Source: an uncultured Clostridia bacterium (GTDB lineage Bacteria > Bacillota > Clostridia > Christensenellales > CAG-917). Taken from it: a stretch of 20,170 nucleotides of DNA. The stretch covers positions 1 to 20,170 of the forward strand of contig CANREO010000007.1 in NCBI GenBank assembly GCA_947629635.1, read 5' to 3'. The translations under genes were made by a program, and so were the position numbers. Of the stretch, positions 16,356 to 20,170 are shown piece after piece. The notes under the pieces were generated by a model that was not told where the DNA came from, ran no database searches, and saw nothing but the letters and a program-made list of their open reading frames with translations. Numbering within the stretch: position 1 is the first letter of the stretch; the number at the start of each line of letters is the position of its first letter.

Positions 16356-17186
16356 ATGGCTAATACGTTTAAAAAGCCTTCAAAATTAAAAAGCATATCT
16401 AAAGATATTGATTACATAATGTGCATTGATGAAAATGGAAGTGAGGGACATTTAAAATACGCACAGAAAATATTGGATAATGGATATGAATTAGACGAAG
16501 AACACAAATTCTTAACCATTACAGGTGTAATCTTTAAAAGATCGGATTATGCAAAAACTTATTTTGAAGCTGAACAATTAAAGAATAAATATTGGAAAAA
16601 CGGAATGTTTTTAGACGGAGATAGAAACATTGCGGTTTGTTTCCATTCCAGAGATATTAGACGAAAAAATATCCCTTTCGATGAGAATTCTATAAACAGA
16701 AAAAATTTTTTGAATGATTTGACGACATTTTTAGACAATATAAATTGTAAAGTAATTTCGGCAACTATAGATGTTGAAAAATATATAAATAGTAAAAAAT
16801 ATCGTTTCAGTATATATCACACAGCAATCCATTTTTTGATCGAACGTTTTATTTATGCTACAAAAAACCATAAAAAGGGTATCATAGTTTTAGAATCAAG
16901 GGATAAGATTAGGGATAAGGATATTTTAAATGAAATCAACAATTTGTTTGAATACGGGACCTCAAAAATATCATCTGAAGAATTTAAATCTAAAATAATT
17001 GGGATTTATTTTAATAAAAAATGGAATTCAGATAAAACACATACCTATGTCGGATTAGAAATTGTTGATTTATTTAGTTACCCAATATATCAATATTTAA
17101 AATTCAATGAAGAAAATCCGGCATTTAGTATTGTAAAAAAGAAATTAGATAAAGGCATTGAAAAAGGTATAAAAATTTTCCCTTAA
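16356..17186 (+). CDS. DUF3800 family protein (RNase H-like fold)
   Basis: This 276-residue protein opens with YIMCIDENGSEG (Asp25), the beta-strand motif that in DUF3800 usually reads D-E-S/A-G, followed by the family strand FLTITGVIF. The middle holds VLESRD (Glu180), and the C-terminal third contains GLEIVDLFSYPIYQYL (Glu235, Asp238), the conserved D-hydrophobic-Y pattern. The spaced acidic residues fit an RNase H-like metal site, but no activity is established for most members. DUF3800 genes are frequent in phages, plasmids and defence islands. Base composition is much more AT-rich than the operons upstream, and lysine/isoleucine/asparagine use is high, suggesting transfer. The start has AAAAAGG 8 bases upstream. 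The gene is a single unit closed by a terminator touching its stop codon. Confidence 0.85.
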   Translation: MANTFKKPSKLKSISKDIDYIMCIDENGSEGHLKYAQKILDNGYELDEEHKFLTITGVIFKRSDYAKTYFEAEQLKNKYWKNGMFLDGDRNIAVCFHSRDIRRKNIPFDENSINRKNFLNDLTTFLDNINCKVISATIDVEKYINSKKYRFSIYHTAIHFLIERFIYATKNHKKGIIVLESRDKIRDKDILNEINNLFEYGTSKISSEEFKSKIIGIYFNKKWNSDKTHTYVGLEIVDLFSYPIYQYLKFNEENPAFSIVKKKLDKGIEKGIKIFP

Positions 17187-17217
17187 AAAGAGAGAAGCCT
17201 TCTTGCTTCTCTCTTTT
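17186..17217 (+). terminator. Intrinsic terminator overlapping the DUF3800 stop
   Basis: AAAAGAGAGAAGC (17186-17198) pairs over 13 bases with GCTTCTCTCTTTT (17205-17217) around a CTTCTT loop. The left arm begins in the last base of the stop codon. The T run is short and followed by CGTTCG. Confidence 0.88.
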
Positions 17218-17737
17218 CGTTCGCGAACACGAACTATGATAATACAAATTATCATCACAATTATATGACATAAGTTTATATTTGTCAAGTTTTTATGTTA
17301 TTGGTTTTCGTCAATTGAATAAATATATGTGGTATAATTGTTGTATGGATAATTTATCATATCATCTGAATTAGGAGCAACAGACCACGCCCAAAGAATG
17401 TGCGTCGGTGTGTTATTCGATGCGGTGAAGCCGCACCGATCTCAAGAACTGTCCGTCTTGCGCTCAAAGGTGGTATGCCGGCTTAAGTTCAACATTATAT
17501 GAGAAAACACTTGAAATAAATTTGTATTTTTGCTATTATACATATTGTCGCATGTATTACGAAAGTATTAAAAACTTATCTCGCATGCGGCAAGTTATCT
17601 TGACAACATTTCGAAAGGGATGTAAACTGACGAATACATTGTTATTACATGCATGTTTTTTGATGCAGATGTAGATAAGTTGTACATAAAGATTACAAAC
17701 AAAAAGATACCACGATCACTTCTTGGTCATTGTGGAT
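17218..17737 (+). other. Gene-poor spacer with an extended -10 element and a GC-richer structured island
   Basis: No convincing gene is seen in these 520 bases. An extended -10 (TGGTATAAT, 17330-17338) without a clear -35 lies ahead of a segment (about 17381-17480) that is clearly richer in GC than its flanks. This segment holds a hairpin TGCGG-TGAAG-CCGCA (17421-17435) and a second possible one with arms CAAGA (17443-17447) and TCTTG (17456-17460). It may be a small RNA or a remnant of an older gene: the minus strand is open from about 17441 down to a stop at 17298-17300 without a credible start. Another hairpin (17710-17735, 11 pairs with one mismatch) precedes the next promoter. Confidence 0.45.
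17236..17255. repeat. Inverted repeat, operator-like
   Basis: ATGATAAT (17236-17243) and ATTATCAT (17248-17255) form a perfect 8-bp dyad with an ACAA spacer. It is AT-rich, has no T run after it and lies about 75 bases upstream of the extended -10 element at 17330, so a binding site is as likely as an RNA structure. Confidence 0.4.
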
Positions 17738-17768
17738 TTGGAAAAACGATTATATTTGAATATAATCG
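17738..17768 (+). promoter_or_regulatory. Promoter with a palindromic operator over its -10, upstream of the membrane protein gene
   Basis: TTGGAA (17738-17743), 17 bases, perfect TATAAT (17761-17766). A perfect dyad, CGATTATAT (17747-17755) and ATATAATCG (17760-17768) with a TTGA centre, covers the spacer and the whole -10 box. A repressor bound there would block RNA polymerase. The predicted start is near 17773, with TAGGAG at 17780-17785. Confidence 0.7.
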
Positions 17769-17793
17769 ATGTCTATACTTAGGAGTAAGATAA

Positions 17794-18615
17794 ATGAAGA
17801 AAAAATGGTTGTTGCTAATCGTGTTTATAGCGGTTTTTGCATTAATTTTGATTGGCTATATTTTATCTATAACACTTATTCTAGCAGAAAACGTACGTAA
17901 GTCCGATATAATCATTGGGGCGATTGGAGAAGGGGTTTCATTTATAGGAACAATAAGTTTGGGGTTTTTAGCATACTGGCAAACTAAGACTGCAAACGAT
18001 ATCAGTCAGGCACAACTTCGCAGGGAACTCATCACAAGTATCAATTTGCAATCAAGAACAGAGATTAAGGTGATAGACTTGCAAATAAAAAAAATATTAA
18101 AAGATTTTCAAGAAATATCGCTTGAGGGTATTTATTGTAGTACAGAAACATTTGATAATATTAGTGAAGATGAGATACGTAAATTTTTCGAATTTAGTTT
18201 TCAATTTAAAATGGAAGGTGCACCCTTGGAAGCAATTTACCCTAAGGAGGTAAAAATTAATCGCGAACTTATAAAAGATTATAATCAATTTGTTGTAGAT
18301 TTTCACATTCTAAACCAACGAAAAGATGCAATATTTGTCTATGATCCGGAAGGAGGAACATATGTTATAAAAGTGTTGCTAGATGCACCTATTGAAAAAT
18401 TGGATAAAATAGCAGCAGAGAAGATTTTTGTTTTGGATATAGTTTTTGATGTTGTAAGTATCTATGGAACAAGTCAGGAAAATCATTGGTCAATAAACTT
18501 CAATCAAGCAATAATAAAAATTATGGATCTTCAAGATGGCACATTGCCAATTCAAAATATAAATTTAAATAATGTTATAATACATAAAGGAGAAGCAAAA
18601 TATGAAAGGCAATAA
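17794..18615 (+). CDS. Two-helix membrane protein with a cytoplasmic domain, function unknown
   Basis: This 273-residue protein starts MKKKW and has two hydrophobic helices, about residues 5-30 and 39-61, joined by a short loop containing AENVRKSD. Both ends should be cytoplasmic. The remaining 210 residues are mixed alpha/beta with a coiled-coil-prone segment near 65-110 (NDISQAQLRRELITS, then KVIDLQIKKILKDFQE). I see no catalytic motif and do not recognise the family. Small two-helix proteins with cytoplasmic effector or sensor domains are common in phage-defence loci, but nothing here proves that. The start is supported by TAGGAG 8 bases upstream and a strong promoter with an operator-like palindrome. 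The gene is AT-rich like the DUF3800 gene. Its stop overlaps the next small gene by 14 bases. Confidence 0.8.
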   Translation: MKKKWLLLIVFIAVFALILIGYILSITLILAENVRKSDIIIGAIGEGVSFIGTISLGFLAYWQTKTANDISQAQLRRELITSINLQSRTEIKVIDLQIKKILKDFQEISLEGIYCSTETFDNISEDEIRKFFEFSFQFKMEGAPLEAIYPKEVKINRELIKDYNQFVVDFHILNQRKDAIFVYDPEGGTYVIKVLLDAPIEKLDKIAAEKIFVLDIVFDVVSIYGTSQENHWSINFNQAIIKIMDLQDGTLPIQNINLNNVIIHKGEAKYERQ

Positions 18616-18772
18616 ATCGAAAAAGCCAGTAATTCAAATTAGGAGAAAGGATGCAATTAATCCTAGTAGAATAATCTTATACTCTAAAAAACGATACAGT
18701 CCAGATCAGGGGAACATAATTATAAATGAATCACATACAATTCGTCCAGAGAAAAAAGACGGTAATAATTAA
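18602..18772 (+). CDS. Small basic protein overlapping the membrane protein gene
   Basis: This 56-residue frame starts MKGNKSKKPVIQIRRKD and ends in a TAA at 18770-18772. It is rich in Lys, Arg, Ile and Asn, has no membrane helix and no motif I recognise. Two things make it likely real: an excellent AAAGGAG (18587-18593) placed 8 bases before the ATG, inside the end of the preceding gene, and a 14-base overlap typical of coupled genes. It could be a partner, an antitoxin-like protein or a nucleic-acid binder of the membrane protein; these are guesses from size and charge only. Confidence 0.65.
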   Translation: MKGNKSKKPVIQIRRKDAINPSRIILYSKKRYSPDQGNIIINESHTIRPEKKDGNN

Positions 18773-19151
18773 AATGTTTTTCCCATAATACGATGTGGAT
18801 TATATATCGGCGATTGGATAAGTTTGCGAAAGCCACATAAGCGAAGCCTGAAATTCTTAATTCTAATAGATTTAAAAGAGGATTTAGATTGGAGTGAAGC
18901 CTTGTGAACGGTTCATGACATATATATCTATCAAGCCTGCTCAAATTTTAAAAGAAACTTTATGAATCTAACCTATGCAATTGCGGCAAGAGTTGGAAAA
19001 GCTCGATAGTTGGGTGCATATATTACATATTCTTATTTACGGCTCGTAAATGCCCAGCTTCTTCTTAAGCTTGACAGTTTTCTATTTTCTCTGTTCATGT
19101 GACGTTTTCATATCTCTATCTCCACAAAGTCCGCAAGAGATATGCAAATTA

Positions 19152-19322
19152 TTACATTGAAGTCGAATTAAAGTTTGTACCAATCTTCATTAAGTCGTAT
19201 TTGATTACGCCGATATTGCCTCTGTTGCTGATAGCTTTAGTTGCCGTGTGCTTCTCTAGATCGATGATATAGAGCGCGTCAAACACGATCCACGCTTTGC
19301 CGTCAAAAAATGCAACAAAAAC
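19152..19322 (-). pseudogene. Possible coding relic of an unrecognised protein
   Basis: The minus strand is open for 56 codons ending in TAA (19152-19154), reading through segments such as FDGKAWIVFDALYIIDLE and GNIGVIKYDLMKIG. Codons such as GGC, GCG and ATC resemble the older genes of the window rather than its AT-rich surroundings. It has no start codon before the in-frame stop at 19323-19325 except a late ATG, and no ribosome binding site. It reads like the tail of a degraded gene. More fragments with stops follow to about 19040. Confidence 0.35.
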
Positions 19323-19367
19323 CTAAAATATTTTTGATTTTATTTAGCAAATTTGTAAAAAATAAAA

Positions 19368-19397
19368 TTGGCTGTTTTTGGAAAAAATCGCTATAGT
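19368..19397 (+). promoter_or_regulatory. Possible promoter of a small RNA unit
   Basis: TTGGCT (19368-19373), 18 bases, TATAGT (19392-19397). The predicted start is near 19404, just before the hairpin at 19420-19462 and about 190 bases ahead of the terminator ending at 19590. Confidence 0.35.
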
Positions 19398-19410
19398 TCT
19401 ATTAAACAGT

Positions 19411-19462
19411 ATAAAAAATGGGCTCAACCGACTCTCAAATTTTGAGGGTTCAGTTGAGTCCC
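19411..19462 (-). terminator. Nested hairpin, terminator-like on the minus strand
   Basis: GGGCTCAAC (19420-19428) pairs with GTTGAGTCCC (19453-19462) with one bulged base. Inside, CTCTCA (19432-19437) pairs with TGAGGG (19443-19448). The A run at 19413-19418 becomes a T run on the minus strand directly after the stem, giving a minus-strand terminator form. On the + strand it would simply be a structured element. No intact minus-strand gene is seen to its right. Confidence 0.5.
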
Positions 19463-19552
19463 ACTTGGCGGGAGAGAAAAATACTAAAACAAACACTATT
19501 AGTAAAACGTGGTGTGACCGTATTGATTTGCTCATTTGTATTGATTCCGTGA

Positions 19553-19590
19553 TTTCAACCTATGTCAAACCGCATAGGCTGGGATTTTTT
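19553..19590 (+). terminator. Intrinsic terminator without an obvious gene before it
   Basis: CCTATG (19559-19564) pairs with CATAGG (19573-19578), extended by five weaker outer pairs past one mismatch (19553-19557 with 19580-19584). Six Ts follow (19585-19590). The nearest upstream intact + strand gene ends 780 bases earlier, so it may end a small RNA or a decayed gene. Confidence 0.6.
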
Positions 19591-19838
19591 ATGCTTATAG
19601 GCAGAATTACATAAAGAAGTTATGAAGGGTAGCTTTTAGAATTGATTTTGGATTTATTGTTGCGGATTCTGTCGTTTGATGGTAATATTATATAAAAGTA
19701 TATTGGTATTATGGTGGCCGCCTACAATCAAGCGATGTGCGAATGATGTTTGCCTAAAACGCAAAATAGGCGTATCGCGAATTGCAAAATTTGCCGTGCT
19801 ATAACGCTGCCATAAGGACCGAAAGTAAGGAGATGGCT

Positions 19839-20170
19839 ATGTTGCCCGACAACCACTATTCCGAAATCGTAAAAATCATACAGACCGCACGGGAGCGCGC
19901 GTATTATAAGGTGAATGAGGAACTCATCAACATGTATTTGCAGATTGGCAAATATGTGTCCGAAAACTCCCGCGACGCGGCGTACGGCGACAGTTATGTG
20001 GACGGGCTTGCGGATTTCTTTGCAAAAAATTATCCCGAACTTAAAGGTTTCACCCGCCGCGGACTCTATCGCATGCGGCAATTTTACGAACTGTACGGCG
20101 AGGATGAAAAAGTGTCAGCAGTGCTGACACAATTGAGTTGGACAAATCATCTCCAAATTATGTCTGCCTG
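19839..20170 (+). CDS. DUF1016 / YhcG-family PD-(D/E)XK nuclease, N-terminal part
   Basis: The frame is open from the ATG at 19839 to the right edge (110 residues visible of an expected 330-370). The visible part is the DUF1016 N-terminal domain: a helix with YSEIVKIIQTARERAYYKVNEE, then MYLQIGKYVSE, YGDSYVDGLADFF, PELKGFTRRGLYRMRQFYE and a QLSWTNHLQIM segment matching the family L-S-W-[ST]-H pattern. The C-terminal nuclease domain would lie beyond the window. TAAGGAG at 19826-19832 is 6 bases from this ATG; the ATG at 19833 is too close to it. These proteins are widespread in accessory loci next to restriction systems and mobile elements; the role of most is unknown. Base composition returns to that of the older genes. 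Confidence 0.9.
   Translation, partial: MLPDNHYSEIVKIIQTARERAYYKVNEELINMYLQIGKYVSENSRDAAYGDSYVDGLADFFAKNYPELKGFTRRGLYRMRQFYELYGEDEKVSAVLTQLSWTNHLQIMSA

Larger units (their letters stand above)
18773..19838. other. About 1.1 kb without a convincing intact gene
   Basis: No frame here has the combination of length, start, ribosome binding site and protein-like composition expected of a gene. What it holds: short protein-like fragments with stops on both strands (about 18800-19160), a possible minus-strand coding relic (19152-19322), a promoter-hairpin-terminator arrangement (19368-19590), and an AT-rich stretch with a weak possible promoter (TTGCGG 19660-19665, 17 bases, TAATAT 19683-19688) ahead of the DUF1016 gene. 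The pattern fits decayed insertions between accessory genes. Confidence 0.5.

Noticed and set aside
17219..17228. LexA/SOS box at GTTCGCGAAC
   Set aside because: Gram-positive SOS boxes have the half-sites in the opposite order (GAAC then GTTC), and there is no adjacent start site.
17653..17793. Small + strand frame of 46 codons ending directly before the membrane protein ATG
   Set aside because: It runs through a hairpin, the TTGGAA/TATAAT promoter and the palindrome, and has no ribosome binding site; the promoter is the better explanation.
18720..18944. Minus-strand frame of 74 codons
   Set aside because: It overlaps the end of the 56-residue gene, has no clear ribosome binding site and no recognisable motif.
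19443..19463. tRNA T-arm-like sequence (GGGTTCAGTTGAGTCCC)
   Set aside because: The loop is too long and no acceptor, D or anticodon arms surround it. No tRNA or rRNA is recognised anywhere in the window.
19378..19614. + strand frame of 78 codons with a TTG start
   Set aside because: It contains a nested hairpin and an intrinsic terminator within it and lacks a ribosome binding site; a non-coding element is more likely.
1..20170. CRISPR arrays, insertion sequences with transposase, integrases
   Set aside because: No regularly spaced repeats and no transposase or recombinase motifs were seen on either strand.

Overview
The window looks like a chromosomal segment of a strictly fermentative member of the Clostridia, probably an uncultured gut lineage. 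The evidence is strong GGAGG-type ribosome binding sites, TTGACA/TATAAT promoters, tightly packed same-strand operons, an InlB B-repeat lipoprotein and a sodium-pumping decarboxylase operon. Every convincing gene is on the + strand.

Bases 1-9000 are core-like. A class I (Fe-S) two-subunit fumarase ends the first operon: the tail of alpha plus complete beta. Next comes a large lipoprotein with an InlB B-repeat. It is followed by a four-gene operon for a Na+-translocating oxaloacetate-type decarboxylase: carboxyltransferase, small membrane subunit, biotin carrier and sodium channel subunit. This enzyme would turn decarboxylation of a C4 acid into a sodium gradient, and the fumarase upstream fits the same C4-acid metabolism. 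An EamA-type exporter and an AqpZ-like aquaporin follow.

Bases 9064-15216 hold the most unusual part: four same-strand genes, the first three joined by ATGA overlaps. They encode a class I release-factor homologue that keeps the GGQ peptidyl-hydrolysis loop but has lost both stop-codon-reading motifs, a 792-residue UvrD/Rep-type SF1 helicase, a soluble coiled-coil protein, and a single-pass membrane protein with an outer GLUG-like beta-helix. A near-consensus promoter places the transcription start on the A of the first gene's ATG, so the mRNA may be leaderless. I do not recognise this set as a described system. A role in ribosome rescue, translation quality control or defence is inference only.

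Bases 15217-19838 form an AT-rich accessory stretch. It contains an HNH-like zinc-binding protein, a DUF3800 (RNase H-like) protein, a two-helix membrane protein with an operator-like palindrome over its promoter, and an overlapping 56-residue basic protein. About 1.1 kb without convincing genes follows, with a possible minus-strand coding relic and a possible small RNA unit. The window ends inside a DUF1016/YhcG-type (PD-(D/E)XK) nuclease gene. This mix of small nuclease-like genes, separate promoters and relics is typical of a defence or mobile-element hot spot.
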